Shown one piece after another: positions 43,931 to 52,898 of a DNA stretch of 64,000 nt. The stretch is from Amycolatopsis tolypomycina (GTDB lineage: Bacteria > Actinomycetota > Actinomycetes > Mycobacteriales > Pseudonocardiaceae): contig NZ_FNSO01000004.1 in assembly GCF_900105945.1 (NCBI RefSeq), forward strand, positions 2,232,001 through 2,296,000, read 5' to 3'. The first letter of the stretch is position 1. Each line of letters begins with the position of its first letter. The position numbers and the translations under genes were made by a program. The notes under the pieces were generated by a model that had not been told where the DNA came from, searched no databases, and worked only from the letters and a program-made list of their open reading frames with translations.

Positions 43931-44782
43931 GTGACCGCACCGCTGCCCGAGGAGAAGAAACGGATCAGGCCCCCGCGCACGCGGGACTACGCCGCCTGGG
44001 TGGTGGCGGTCGCGATCGTCGCCGGCCTGCTCTACGCGCTGGTCAGCAACGAGAACTTCCAGTGGGACGTGGTGCTGCGGTACTTCACCGCAGCCTCCAT
44101 CCTCGACGGCATCGGCATCACCCTCATGCTGACCGCGGTGAGCATGGCGCTGGGCACGCTGCTCGGGCTCGTCCTCGCGGTCATGCGGATGTCTTCGCAG
44201 GCCCCGATCTCCGGGCTGGCGCGGCTGTACATCACGTTCTTCCGGGGCACCCCGGTCCTGGTCCAGCTGGTGTTCTGGTTCAACGTGGCCGCGCTGTACC
44301 CGAACCTGGCCATCGCCGGCCACCCCGTGGACATGAACGCGCTGATCACCCCGCTCACCGCGGCGATCGTCGGGCTGACGCTCAACCAGGCCGCCTACAT
44401 GGCCGAGATCATCCGCGGCGGCTTCGCGGCGGTGCCCCGCGGCCAGTTCGAGGCGGCCGAATCCCTGGGCATGAGTGAGTTCACCAAGCTGCGGCGGGTG
44501 ATCATCCCGCAGACCATGCCCGCGATCATCCCGGCGACCGGCAACCAGGTGATCGGGATGCTCAAGGAGACGTCGCTGGTCAGCGTGCTCGGCGTCGCCG
44601 ACCTGCTGCAGAGCGCGCAGTCGATCTACGCGCGGACCTACGAGACCATCCCGCTGCTCATCGTGGCCAGCCTGTGGTACCTGATCATGACGCTCACGCT
44701 CAGCGTTCCCCAGTCGATGATCGAACGCCGGTTCTCGCGCTCCTCGCGGCCGGCGATCAAGGTGAAGGAGTCGCTGCTGTGA
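43931..44782 (+). CDS. Polar amino acid-type ABC transporter permease
   Basis: A 283-residue inner-membrane permease of the HisM/GlnP type. After a basic N-terminus, several hydrophobic segments are visible ([53 protein letters not shown]). The ATPase-docking EAA loop is [23 protein letters not shown] 43931 lies 8 bases after the binding protein stop, and the gene end overlaps the ATPase start (GTGA). It probably works as a homodimer, as no second permease gene is present. Confidence 0.92.
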   Translation: MTAPLPEEKKRIRPPRTRDYAAWVVAVAIVAGLLYALVSNENFQWDVVLRYFTAASILDGIGITLMLTAVSMALGTLLGLVLAVMRMSSQAPISGLARLYITFFRGTPVLVQLVFWFNVAALYPNLAIAGHPVDMNALITPLTAAIVGLTLNQAAYMAEIIRGGFAAVPRGQFEAAESLGMSEFTKLRRVIIPQTMPAIIPATGNQVIGMLKETSLVSVLGVADLLQSAQSIYARTYETIPLLIVASLWYLIMTLTLSVPQSMIERRFSRSSRPAIKVKESLL

Positions 44783-45546
44783 GCGCCGACGGCACGATCG
44801 TGGCACGCAAGCTGTGCAAGAGCTACGGGCAGCACCAGGTGCTGCGGGACATCGACCTGACCGTCGCGGCGGGGGAGATCTCCTGCATCATCGGCCCCAG
44901 CGGCTCGGGCAAGTCGACGCTGCTGCGCTGCATCAACGGCCTGGAGACGCTCGACCGGGGTGTCCTGCGGGTCAACGGCGAGGACTTCGGCTACGTCGAG
45001 CACGAAAACGCCTACCACGCGGTGACCCCGCAGCGGCTCGCCCGGCAGCGGTCCCGGATCGGCATGGTGTTCCAGCAGTTCAACCTGTTCCCGAACATGA
45101 CCGCCGAAGCCAACGTGATGTCCGGGCCGGTGCTGGTGAAGAAGGTGGCCAAGAAGGCGGCCCGTGAGCAGGCCGCCGAACTGCTGGCGCGGGTCGGGCT
45201 CGCCGGCTGCGGGCACAAGTTCCCGGCCCAGCTCTCCGGCGGCCAGCAACAGCGGGTCGCCATCGCCCGCGCACTGGCCATGGAACCCGGCATCATGCTG
45301 TTCGACGAGCCGACGAGCGCGCTCGACCCCGAACGCGTCGGCGAGGTGCTGGCCGTCATGCGCGACCTCGCCGGCCTCGGGATGACGATGCTCGTCGTCA
45401 CCCACGAGATGGGGTTCGCGCGCGAAGTGGCCAAGGACATCCTGTTCATGGACGAAGGCATCGCGGTCGAGCGCGGCGACGCCCGCGAGGTGCTCGCCAA
45501 CCCCGCCGAGCGGCGCACGCGGGAATTCCTCGAAAGGGTGTTGTGA
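44779..45546 (+). CDS. Polar amino acid-type ABC transporter ATPase
   Basis: A 255-residue GlnQ-like ATPase: Walker [11 protein letters not shown]-loop [11 protein letters not shown], signature [15 protein letters not shown], Walker [14 protein letters not shown], and H-loop [13 protein letters not shown]. It completes the only importer in the window that has its own ATPase beside it. GTG 44779 overlaps the permease stop, and the stop overlaps the next oxidase gene (TGATG). Confidence 0.94.
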   Translation: MSADGTIVARKLCKSYGQHQVLRDIDLTVAAGEISCIIGPSGSGKSTLLRCINGLETLDRGVLRVNGEDFGYVEHENAYHAVTPQRLARQRSRIGMVFQQFNLFPNMTAEANVMSGPVLVKKVAKKAAREQAAELLARVGLAGCGHKFPAQLSGGQQQRVAIARALAMEPGIMLFDEPTSALDPERVGEVLAVMRDLAGLGMTMLVVTHEMGFAREVAKDILFMDEGIAVERGDAREVLANPAERRTREFLERVL

Positions 45547-46676
45547 TGGACGGCGAGCTGGCGGTCATCGGCCTGGGCAGCGTGGGCAGCATGGCCCTGT
45601 GGCGGGCGGCGCGGCGATCGCGCGACGTCGTCGGGTTCGAGGCCTGGACGCCGGGGCACACGCGCAGCGCGGTCGGCGGCGACACACGGCTGTTCCGGAT
45701 GACGTACCGCCGCGGCCCCCGCTTCACCCCCCTGCTGGAGCGGGCGAACGTGCTGTGGCCCGAACTGGAAGCCGAGACGGGCCACGAGATCCTCACCCGC
45801 TGCGGCGGCCTGTTCATCGGGGCGCGCACCGGCGACTACCTGCCGGAGCTGATCGCGACCACGACGGCGAACGGCACGCCGTTCGAGTTCCTGGAGCACG
45901 CCGAGCTCGCCGACCGCTACCCGCAGCACGGTCTGCGGCCGGACGACTGCGCGGTGTTCGACCCCCGGGCCGGCTTCCTGCGCACCGACCGCGCGGTGCT
46001 CGCCGCCACCCAGGCCGCCCGCGACGCCGGCGCCGAGGTGCTGGAAGGCACGGCCATCGACGAGATCCGCGAGGAGCCGGACGCGGTCGTGCTGCGTTCC
46101 GGCTCGCGAACCTGGCGGTTCGGGCGCGCGATCGTCGCCGCCGGCGGCTGGTCGAAGCACCTGCTCCCGCCCCCGCTCGCGGCCGCCGTCCACCCGCGCC
46201 GGAACTACCTCACGTGGTTCGTCGCCCGGCGCCCGGAGGAGTTCGCCCCGGCGCGGTTCCCGATCTTCGGCCGCATCGAGAGCGACCGTTCCCTCTACGG
46301 CGCACCGAGCACGGACGGCGTGACGGTGAAGGCCACGCTCGACGGGCGGTCCCGGCCCGCCGAGCACGCCGACCGCGTCCAGCGGGAGCTGACTCCGGCG
46401 GAGATGGCCGAGACCTGCGAAACGGTCGCGGAGTTCCTGCCGGGCCTGGTGCCGAGCATCGTGCGCGCGGACGCGTTCCCGGACCTCTTCACGGAGGATC
46501 AGGCCCCGCTGCTGGGCACGTTTCCGGGGCGCCCGCGCACGGTCTTCGCCACGGGGTTTTCGGGGGTGGGCTTCAAGATGGCACCGGCGTCGGGCGAGGC
46601 GGCGGTCGCCCTGGCGTTCGGTGAGCCGGTGGCCGGGGTCGAGGATTTCCGCCCGGCCCGGTTCGCCGGCGTCTGA
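45546..46676 (+). CDS. SoxA/MSOX-family FAD amine oxidase lacking the usual flavin-linking Cys
   Basis: A 376-residue protein of the monomeric sarcosine oxidase / N-methyltryptophan oxidase family: VIGLGSVGSMALWRAA, GHTRSAVGGDTRLFRMTYR, AAGGWSKHLLP and TGFSGVGFKMAPASGEAAV. In characterised members FAD is linked to a Cys in a CxYT-like segment; the aligned stretch here reads RADAFPDLFTEDQAP with no Cys, so flavin is probably bound non-covalently. ATG 45546 is chosen over GTG 45543; both overlap the ATPase stop. It is the last gene of the operon and may oxidise an N-methylated or secondary amino acid. Confidence 0.85.
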   Translation: MDGELAVIGLGSVGSMALWRAARRSRDVVGFEAWTPGHTRSAVGGDTRLFRMTYRRGPRFTPLLERANVLWPELEAETGHEILTRCGGLFIGARTGDYLPELIATTTANGTPFEFLEHAELADRYPQHGLRPDDCAVFDPRAGFLRTDRAVLAATQAARDAGAEVLEGTAIDEIREEPDAVVLRSGSRTWRFGRAIVAAGGWSKHLLPPPLAAAVHPRRNYLTWFVARRPEEFAPARFPIFGRIESDRSLYGAPSTDGVTVKATLDGRSRPAEHADRVQRELTPAEMAETCETVAEFLPGLVPSIVRADAFPDLFTEDQAPLLGTFPGRPRTVFATGFSGVGFKMAPASGEAAVALAFGEPVAGVEDFRPARFAGV

Positions 46677-46716
46677 CGACCCGGTCCGGTGTGCGCGAGA
46701 TCTTCGGCACATTGAA

Positions 46717-46731
46717 TGAAAACGGTTTTCA
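46717..46731. promoter_or_regulatory. Zur-type palindrome before the binding protein gene
   Basis: TGAAAACGGTTTTCA is a perfect 7-1-7 palindrome in otherwise GC-rich DNA. It resembles the Fur-family Zur boxes of actinobacteria (TGAAAAtgaTTTTCA type). It ends 44 bases before the ATG at 46776 and should overlap the promoter of the binding protein-permease operon, which would then be derepressed when zinc is scarce. Assignment to Zur is by motif similarity only. Confidence 0.65.
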
Positions 46732-46775
46732 GGTAGCCTGCTCGCAGCAGACCTGCCGACGAAGAACCGAGGACC

Positions 46776-48260
46776 ATGAAAACCTGCCGCCTGTTGGTTT
46801 CCTGCCTGCTCGCTTCGCTCCTCTCGGGCTGCTTCGCGTCCGCCGGTGGCGCCGGGGCGGCTCCGGACGACGGACGGTTGCGGGTCGCGCTGGCCTTCGC
46901 GCCGTCGCAGAACCTCTCCCCGTACGGGCAGGACGGCTACATCCTGTCCCGGCTGGGGGTCGCCGAAGGCCTGACCCGCCTGGCCGCCGACGGCACCGCC
47001 GCGCCCGCGCTCGCCGAGTCCTGGCGGGCCGACGACGCCGGCCGCGGGTGGGTGTTCACGGTGCGGGAGGCCCGGTTCCAGGACGGCAGCCCGGTCACCG
47101 CGGCCGCCGTCGTGGCCGCGCTGACCCGGGCCGCGCAGGCCAAGCCGGTGCCGACGGCGCTGGGCGGGGTGCAGCTGACCGCGGCGGCCGTGGACACCAG
47201 GCAGGTGCGCGTCACCACCGGCACCCCCGATCCCGTGCTGCCCCTGCGGTTGTCCAGCCCCGCACTCGCCGTCTTCTCCCCGAAGGCCTACGAACGGCCG
47301 GGTGCCGTCGACCTGGTGGGGACCGCGACCGGGCCGTTCGCCCTCACGGCGATCACCGGCACCACGGCGGCCACTTTGGACCGGTTCGACGGCTACTGGG
47401 GCGGCCGCGCCCGGGCGGCGGGCGTCGACGCGAAGTTCGTCACCGACGGCACCGCCCGCGCCAACGCGCTGCGCACCGGGCAGGCCGACATCGTCGACAC
47501 CCTGCCGGTCGCCGGGCTCGCCTCGCTGGACGAGCGGCTGGTCCAGCTGAAGGCCACGCCGCGGAACACCGTGCTGTACCTGAACACCAGGTCCGGCGTC
47601 TTCGCCGACCCGGGCGCGCGGGCGGCCGCGCGGGAGGCGATCGACACCGCCGTCCTGGCGAAGAACGTGTACGAGGGCTACGCCGAACCCGGCCGCGGGA
47701 TCTTCGGGCCCGCGCTGACCTGGGCCGCGGGCAAGCGGGTTCCGCCGGAGGGCCGGGCGAAGGCGATGCGCCCGGCCGCGGCCGCCGTCACGATCGCCAC
47801 CCACGGCAGCCGGCCCGAGCTGCCCGAGGTCGCCCAGGTGCTGCAGCAGCAGCTCGAAAAGGCCGGCTTCACCGTGAAACTGACCGTCCTCGACCCCGCG
47901 CGGCTGGACAGCGACGCCCTCGCCGGGAAGTTCGACGCCGTCGTCAACTCCCGCAACGTGCTGCTCGAAACCGGGGACCCGGTCTCCGTCCTCGCGAGCG
48001 ACTTCACCTGCGCCGGCGGCTACAACCTGGCCGGGATCTGCGACCGGCGGATCGACGACGCCGTCGCGGCCGCCCGGCCCGTCGCCGATCCCGGCCGGCG
48101 GCAGGACGCGGTGATGGCGGCCGAAGCCGCCGTGCTCGCCACGGACGCGGTGGTCCCGCTGGTGCACCTCAAGGTCGCGGCCGGGATCGGCCCGTCGGTG
48201 CAGGGCGCGGTGCCGGACCCGTACGAGCGGGCCATGGTCGGCCCGGGGACCCACCGCTGA
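46776..48260 (+). CDS. Peptide/nickel-type ABC binding lipoprotein with Zur-like operator
   Basis: A 494-residue family 5 solute-binding protein (DppA/NikA/CntA group). The lipobox is LLSGC with Cys19. Family patterns: VAEGLTRLAADGTAAPALAE, FTVREARFQDGSPVTAAAVV, SSPALAVFSPKAYE and GPFALTAITGTTAATLDRF. Family members bind peptides, opines, nickel chelates or metallophores. It is clearly paralogous to the protein at 59887-61392. ATG 46776 follows GAGGACC. With the Zur-like box upstream, uptake of a zinc-metallophore or zinc-binding peptide is a reasonable inference. The following gene is its permease; no ATPase gene follows. Confidence 0.87.
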   Translation: MKTCRLLVSCLLASLLSGCFASAGGAGAAPDDGRLRVALAFAPSQNLSPYGQDGYILSRLGVAEGLTRLAADGTAAPALAESWRADDAGRGWVFTVREARFQDGSPVTAAAVVAALTRAAQAKPVPTALGGVQLTAAAVDTRQVRVTTGTPDPVLPLRLSSPALAVFSPKAYERPGAVDLVGTATGPFALTAITGTTAATLDRFDGYWGGRARAAGVDAKFVTDGTARANALRTGQADIVDTLPVAGLASLDERLVQLKATPRNTVLYLNTRSGVFADPGARAAAREAIDTAVLAKNVYEGYAEPGRGIFGPALTWAAGKRVPPEGRAKAMRPAAAAVTIATHGSRPELPEVAQVLQQQLEKAGFTVKLTVLDPARLDSDALAGKFDAVVNSRNVLLETGDPVSVLASDFTCAGGYNLAGICDRRIDDAVAAARPVADPGRRQDAVMAAEAAVLATDAVVPLVHLKVAAGIGPSVQGAVPDPYERAMVGPGTHR

Positions 48261-48280
48261 GCACGAGGACGCCCGGCACC

Positions 48281-50047
48281 GTGCACCGCGCGCTCCGCCG
48301 GCCCGGCCCGCTCGACGTGCTGTGGCGGATCGGGCTCACCGCCCTGCTGGTGTGCGGGATCGGCCTGCTGCCGTGGCTGTCGCGGACCGACCCGGCGCTG
48401 ACCGTGCTCAAGGCCCGCGCGGTGGACGGCGAGCCGACCCCGGAGGCCCTGCAAGCCGTCCGGGACGAACTCGGGCTCGGCGACGGCCCGCTGCCGCCGC
48501 TCGGCCGGTGGCTCGGCGGCCTGCTGCACGGCGACGCGGGCCGGTCGTGGGTGTCCGGGACCGAGGTGCTGCCGTCGGTGGTGGACGCGCTCGGCGTCTC
48601 GCTGCTGCTGATGGCCGCCGCGCTGGCGGTTGCCGTGGTCACGGCCGCCGGGGTGTGCGCCCGCACGCTGTGGCTCGGTCCGCGGCGGCGCCTCGACGGC
48701 CGCGGGGCCGGGGGCAGCGGGGCGGCCGTGCTGGCCGCGCTGCCCGAGTTCCTCGTCGCGGCCACGCTGGCCACCGTCGTCGGCGTCCGGCTGGGCTGGC
48801 TGCCGGCACTCGGCTGGTACGGTCCACAGTGGATGGTGCTGCCCGCGGTGGCGCTGGGGCTGCCGGCCGGCGCGGTGCTGGGCCGGCTGCTCGACGACCT
48901 GCTGCCCGGCGCGTTCGCCGAGCCGTGGACGCTGACCGCCACCGCCTACGGCGTGTCCCCGGGATCCATTGCCCGCCAGGCTTTGCGGCGGTGCGTGCCG
49001 GCGCTGGTGCCCAACCTCGGCCTGTTCGCGGTCGGGCTGACCGGCGGTGCGGTCGCCGTGGAGAAGCTGTTCGACATCCCCGGCCTCGGCCGGACCACGT
49101 TGGACGCCGCGCTCGCCCAGGACCTGCCCGTCCTGCAGGCGGGCACGCTCGTGCTGCTCGCGTTCGCGGCCGCGGCCGGGGTGCTCGCCCGGCTCGCGGC
49201 ACGGTGCCTGATCGGGCCGGCGTTGCGGGACGGCGAGCTGCGGTCACTGAGCGGGTCCGGCAAGCCCCGGCCGCGTGCGCTGCCCCTGGTGTACGGAACG
49301 CTGCTGCTCGGCGTCATCGGCCTCGGCCTCCTGCGCGACCCCTACACGGTCGACCCCGCCGCCCGGCTGCAGCCGCCGTCCGCGGCCCTGCCGTTCGGGG
49401 CCGACGCGCTCGGCCGCGACGTCCTCGCCCGGGTCGGCCACGGCGCGCTCGGCACCCTTTCCTGGGCGGTCGCCATCAGTGCCGCCGCGCTCGCCGTGGG
49501 ATTGGTGCTGGGCTTCCTGCCCCGGGTGGCCGGGCCGCTGGTCGAGCTGGCCAACGCGGTACCGCCGGTGGTGGCCGGGCTGCTGGTCACCGGCGTCGCG
49601 GGCCGTGGCCCGTTGACCCCCGCGCTGGCAGTGGCCGCCGTCGCCTGGGCCCCGCTGGCCACCCACACGGCGGCCTTGCTGCAGCAGGAACGCGCCACGA
49701 CGCTGATGGCGGCGACGCGCGCACTGGGCGCGGGGGAGTGGTACCTGCTGCGCCGGCGGCTCCTCCCGGCGGTGCTGCGCCCGGTGACCCGCCACGCCAT
49801 GCTGCGCCTCCCGGGGATCGCGCTGGCGTTGGCCGCACTGGGTTTCCTGGGGCTGGGCGCCCAGCCACCGTCGCCCGAGTGGGGCCTGCTCATCGCCGAG
49901 AACCACGCCTACGCGGAGCGCGCACCCTGGGGCGTGCTGGCGCCGGCGGCCGTACTGGCCCTGCTCGGGGCACTGGCCGTGACCGCGGCGGGCGGCGTCC
50001 GGTGGCCCGGTCGCCGCATGACTCGGCCGCAGGCGAAGGTGCGATGA
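48281..50047 (+). CDS. Fused two-domain peptide/nickel-type ABC permease (DppB-DppC)
   Basis: A 588-residue permease in which both transmembrane subunits are one chain. The N-terminal half (DppB-like) runs from LTALLVCGIGLLPWL through a DppB-type loop to VAVEKLFDIPGLGRTTLDAA. The C-terminal half (DppC-like) has LPFGADALGRDVLARVGHGA and the EAA-region ALGAGEWYLLRRRLLPAVL, ending with GFLGLGAQPPSPEWG. The start is GTG 48281 with GAGGAC upstream, 20 bases after the binding protein stop. No ATPase gene is adjacent, so a shared ATPase is required. It is paralogous, with the same fusion, to 58151-59890. Confidence 0.88.
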   Translation: MHRALRRPGPLDVLWRIGLTALLVCGIGLLPWLSRTDPALTVLKARAVDGEPTPEALQAVRDELGLGDGPLPPLGRWLGGLLHGDAGRSWVSGTEVLPSVVDALGVSLLLMAAALAVAVVTAAGVCARTLWLGPRRRLDGRGAGGSGAAVLAALPEFLVAATLATVVGVRLGWLPALGWYGPQWMVLPAVALGLPAGAVLGRLLDDLLPGAFAEPWTLTATAYGVSPGSIARQALRRCVPALVPNLGLFAVGLTGGAVAVEKLFDIPGLGRTTLDAALAQDLPVLQAGTLVLLAFAAAAGVLARLAARCLIGPALRDGELRSLSGSGKPRPRALPLVYGTLLLGVIGLGLLRDPYTVDPAARLQPPSAALPFGADALGRDVLARVGHGALGTLSWAVAISAAALAVGLVLGFLPRVAGPLVELANAVPPVVAGLLVTGVAGRGPLTPALAVAAVAWAPLATHTAALLQQERATTLMAATRALGAGEWYLLRRRLLPAVLRPVTRHAMLRLPGIALALAALGFLGLGAQPPSPEWGLLIAENHAYAERAPWGVLAPAAVLALLGALAVTAAGGVRWPGRRMTRPQAKVR

Positions 50048-50053
50048 GTGGAC

Positions 50054-50065
50054 CGAACCGGTTCG
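50054..50065. promoter_or_regulatory. CGAACCGGTTCG palindrome, distal copy
   Basis: A perfect 12-bp palindrome 6 bases past the permease stop and 132 bases before the GH43 start. It is identical to the copy at 50157-50168, 103 bp away. The centre AACCGGTT is the type bound by LacI/GalR repressors, and the paired sites could support looping. Confidence 0.6.
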
Positions 50066-50156
50066 ACTGCAACTGCTCCACGCGAAACTTTCATGCCTGG
50101 TAACAGTTGTCCTTGACCGGTGCCCACATTCGTACCATGCTGGCGCACCGATCGCT

Positions 50157-50168
50157 CGAACCGGTTCG
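50157..50168. promoter_or_regulatory. CGAACCGGTTCG palindrome, proximal copy
   Basis: The second copy of the 12-bp palindrome (14 bp when the flanking T and A are counted), 29 bases before the GH43 start codon. A repressor here could block transcription start or early elongation. The cognate regulator is not identified; the LacI protein at the window's right edge is one candidate. Confidence 0.62.
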
Positions 50169-50197
50169 ACGCCCGGCTGCGCCAGAGAGGACCCACG

Positions 50198-51658
50198 ATG
50201 TCCAGGCCACCGCGACAGTCCACAATGGAACGGCCGCTCGCTCTGCTCGTCGTCCTGATCACGGTGCTGGCCGGCGTTCTCCTGCCCGCGCACCCAGCGC
50301 ACGCGGCGGCGAGCACGTTCACCCTCGGCACCACGCGCACCGACACGGCAGGCCGCCCGCTGCAGCTGCACGGCATGGGCATCGTGCAGGTCGGTGCCAC
50401 CTGGTACGGCTTCGGCGAGGACAAGACCGGCCAGACCACGGCGAACACCGCCTTCCAGGACATCCCCTGCTACACCTCGACCGACCTGGCGAACTGGACG
50501 CACCAGGGGATCGCGCTGGCGAAACAAACCAGCGGCGACCTCGGGCCGAACCGCATCGTCGAGCGGCCCAAGGTGATCTACAACGCCGGCACCCGCACGT
50601 ACGTCATGTACCTGCACATCGACAACACGAGCTACTCCGACCAGCGGGTCGGCGTGGCGACCAGTCCCACGCCCTGCGGCCCGTACAGCTACCGGGGGAG
50701 CTTCCAGCCGCTGGGCAACCAGAGCCGGGACATCGGCCTGTTCCAGGACACCGACGGGTCCGCGTACCTGCTGAGCGAAAACGCCGGCCGCAGCCTCCGC
50801 ATCTACCGGCTGTCCGCCGACTACACCTCGGTGGCGAGCGCGGTGGCGACCCTGCCGAACCACGAGTCCCCGGCCGTGATCAAGGTCGGCGGGACGTACT
50901 ACCTGCTGGCCTCCCACCTCACCGGGTGGGCCACCAACGACAACGTGTACGCGACCGCGACGTCGCTCGCCGGTCCCTGGTCGCCGTTCCGCAACTTCGC
51001 GGCGCCGGGCACGAACACCTACAACAGCCAGACGGCGAACATCATCACGGTGCAGGGCAGTGCGGCGACCACCTACATCTACGCCGGCGACCGCTGGACG
51101 GGCAACGCCATGGGGAATTCGCCGCTGATCTGGCTCCCGCTCACGATCCGCGGCACGACGGTCAACCTGGGCCAGTACCCGAGCTGGACCCTCGACACCG
51201 ACGCGGGCACGTGGTCGGCGAACTCGGGGCTGCCCACCGCCGGCACGCACGTGCTGAAGAACGCCGGCAGCTCGCTGGTCATGGACGCCTCCGGTGCCTC
51301 GACCGCGGCCGGCGGCAAGATCATCCAGTGGCCCGCGCACGGCGGCACCAACCAGCAGTGGCGGTTGACGCGGCTCGCCGACAACGTCTTCACGATGGTC
51401 AACGTCAACAGCGGGCTGTGTCTCGACGTCCCGGACGCGTCCACGGCGAACGGAGTCCAGCTGCAGCAGTGGACCTGCACCGGCGCGGCCGGCCAGCAGT
51501 GGACCGCGGACCTGGTGGGCAGCCTCACCGGCAGCCAGTACTTCCTGCAGAACGTCAACAGCGGCCTCGCGATCGGGGTGTCGTCCACCGCGAGCGGTGC
51601 GCAGGTCAGCCAGCTCGGCGGGACGGGGGCGGCGAGCCAGGTGTGGACGGTCTCCTGA
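50198..51658 (+). CDS. Secreted GH43-like glycosidase with C-terminal CBM13 (ricin-type) domain
   Basis: A 486-residue exported enzyme. ATG 50198 has AGAGAGG upstream; a signal peptide (LLVVLITVLAGVLLPAHPAHA) follows MERPLA. The catalytic region (about 40-350) has the five-blade GH43 pattern: LQLHGMGIVQVGATWYGFGE, IVERPKVIYNAGTRTYVMYLH, DIGLFQDTDGSAYLL and NHESPAVIKVGGTYYLLAS, similar to exo-beta-1,3-galactanases. The last 130 residues hold ricin-type repeats (MDASGASTAAGGKIIQW, LDVPDASTANGVQLQQW, GQQWTADL). It probably acts on plant galactan or arabinogalactan. The upstream twin palindromes suggest carbohydrate-responsive repression. Confidence 0.87.
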   Translation: MSRPPRQSTMERPLALLVVLITVLAGVLLPAHPAHAAASTFTLGTTRTDTAGRPLQLHGMGIVQVGATWYGFGEDKTGQTTANTAFQDIPCYTSTDLANWTHQGIALAKQTSGDLGPNRIVERPKVIYNAGTRTYVMYLHIDNTSYSDQRVGVATSPTPCGPYSYRGSFQPLGNQSRDIGLFQDTDGSAYLLSENAGRSLRIYRLSADYTSVASAVATLPNHESPAVIKVGGTYYLLASHLTGWATNDNVYATATSLAGPWSPFRNFAAPGTNTYNSQTANIITVQGSAATTYIYAGDRWTGNAMGNSPLIWLPLTIRGTTVNLGQYPSWTLDTDAGTWSANSGLPTAGTHVLKNAGSSLVMDASGASTAAGGKIIQWPAHGGTNQQWRLTRLADNVFTMVNVNSGLCLDVPDASTANGVQLQQWTCTGAAGQQWTADLVGSLTGSQYFLQNVNSGLAIGVSSTASGAQVSQLGGTGAASQVWTVS

Positions 51659-51668
51659 CCCGCCCGGC

Positions 51669-52826
51669 CTACTCGAACACCCCGTAGCCCGGGACGGCGT
51701 GCGCCCGGACGCCGTCCATGTCGAGCTCCACGCCGATGCCGGGCGCGTCGGGCAGCGTGATGTAGCCGTCCTTGACGATCGTCCCGCTGCCGTCGGGCGC
51801 GTGGACGTAGCTGTCCCACACCGCGCGTTCCTCGAGGGCGTGCCACTCCTGGACGAAGAAGTTGGGGATCGCCGCGCACTGGTGCGACGTGGCCATCGTG
51901 CCCAGCGGGGTCGACACCAGGTGCGGCGCGAACGGGATGTAGTGCAGCTCCGCGAGGTTGGCGATCTTCTTGGCCTCGGCGAGGCCGCCGCACTTGGGCA
52001 CGTCCGGCTCGATGACGTCCACCGCGCCGCGTTCGAGCAGCTCGCGGAAACCCCAGCGCAGGTAGAGGTTTTCCCCGGCGCAGATCGGGGTGCGGGTCTG
52101 CGCGCGCACCCGCACCAGCGCGTCGACGTTCTCCGCCGGGATCGGCTCCTCCAGCCACATCAGGTCGAACGGCTCGAGCGCCCACGCGATCCGGCACGCG
52201 CTCGGCACGTCGTAGCGGGCGTGCAGGTCGATGGCCAGGTCGACGTCCGGGCCGATCGCCTCCCGGACGGCGGCCACGCGCTCGGTCATCGAGCGCAGCT
52301 CGGCCGCGTTGACCGTGTGGTTGAAGACGTCGAACTTGGCCGGGTGGTGGAGGTTGTCGATGTCGAACTTGAGGGCGGTGAAGCCTTCGGCGACCATCCG
52401 CTGGGCCCGGTCGACGCACCCGGCGACCGAGCCCGCCGGGTCGTCGCCGTCGCCGCAGTCGGCGTAGAGCCGGATCCGGTCGCGGAACTTGCCGCCGAGC
52501 AGCCGGTGGACCGGCTGGCCCGCGGCCTTGCCCGCGAGGTCCCACAGCGCGAGCTCGATCCCGGACAGGGCGATCACGAACACCCCGCCCTGCGGGCCCG
52601 CGAAAACCTTGCTGCGGCGCAGCTTTTCCCAGCACCGCTCGACGTTGCGCGGGTCCTCGCCGAGCAGCAGGGGTGTCAGGGCGCGGATCATGCCGACGAC
52701 GGCACCCGCGCCGGCGTCGGGATTGGCCTCGCCGAACCCGCTGAGCCCCTCGTCGGTGTCGATCCGGACCAGGGTGGCCTCGCCGTGGTAGGCGACCACC
52801 GCCGTCGTGACGTTCACGATCCGCAT
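51669..52826 (-). CDS. Enolase-superfamily sugar acid dehydratase
   Basis: A 385-residue mandelate racemase/muconate lactonising-type protein. The lid domain is N-terminal. In the barrel the metal ligands are read as Asp in DLAIDLH, Glu in WLEEPIP and Glu in CAGENLY, with a likely general base His in APHLVSTPLG. The opposite-face strand reads TALKFDIDN in place of the classical KxK. This fits acid sugar dehydratases (galactonate/mannonate type) better than racemases. ATG 52826 follows GGCAGGAGAG; the longer ORF start is not supported. It is divergent from a GntR regulator whose probable site lies between them. Substrate unknown. Confidence 0.86.
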   Translation of the reverse strand: MRIVNVTTAVVAYHGEATLVRIDTDEGLSGFGEANPDAGAGAVVGMIRALTPLLLGEDPRNVERCWEKLRRSKVFAGPQGGVFVIALSGIELALWDLAGKAAGQPVHRLLGGKFRDRIRLYADCGDGDDPAGSVAGCVDRAQRMVAEGFTALKFDIDNLHHPAKFDVFNHTVNAAELRSMTERVAAVREAIGPDVDLAIDLHARYDVPSACRIAWALEPFDLMWLEEPIPAENVDALVRVRAQTRTPICAGENLYLRWGFRELLERGAVDVIEPDVPKCGGLAEAKKIANLAELHYIPFAPHLVSTPLGTMATSHQCAAIPNFFVQEWHALEERAVWDSYVHAPDGSGTIVKDGYITLPDAPGIGVELDMDGVRAHAVPGYGVFE

Positions 52827-52877
52827 TGCTCTCCTGCCGCCGGGTGGTGCCGATGAATGGAGTAACGCGCGGTCCAA

Positions 52878-52890
52878 CTTGTCCGATAAG
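52878..52890. promoter_or_regulatory. Imperfect GntR-type palindrome
   Basis: CTTGTC-C-GATAAG, one mismatch from a perfect palindrome and close to the FadR-family pattern TNGTNNNACNA. It lies 8 bases before the GntR start and 51 bases before the divergent dehydratase start, so it could control both. Confidence 0.5.
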
Positions 52891-52898
52891 CTGATGAC

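Noticed and set aside
48281..50047. Permease fusion as an artefact of a missed stop codon
   Set aside because: Two other permeases in the window, one of them a different family, show the same in-frame fusion, and the joint region has no frame change; an error in all three is unlikely.
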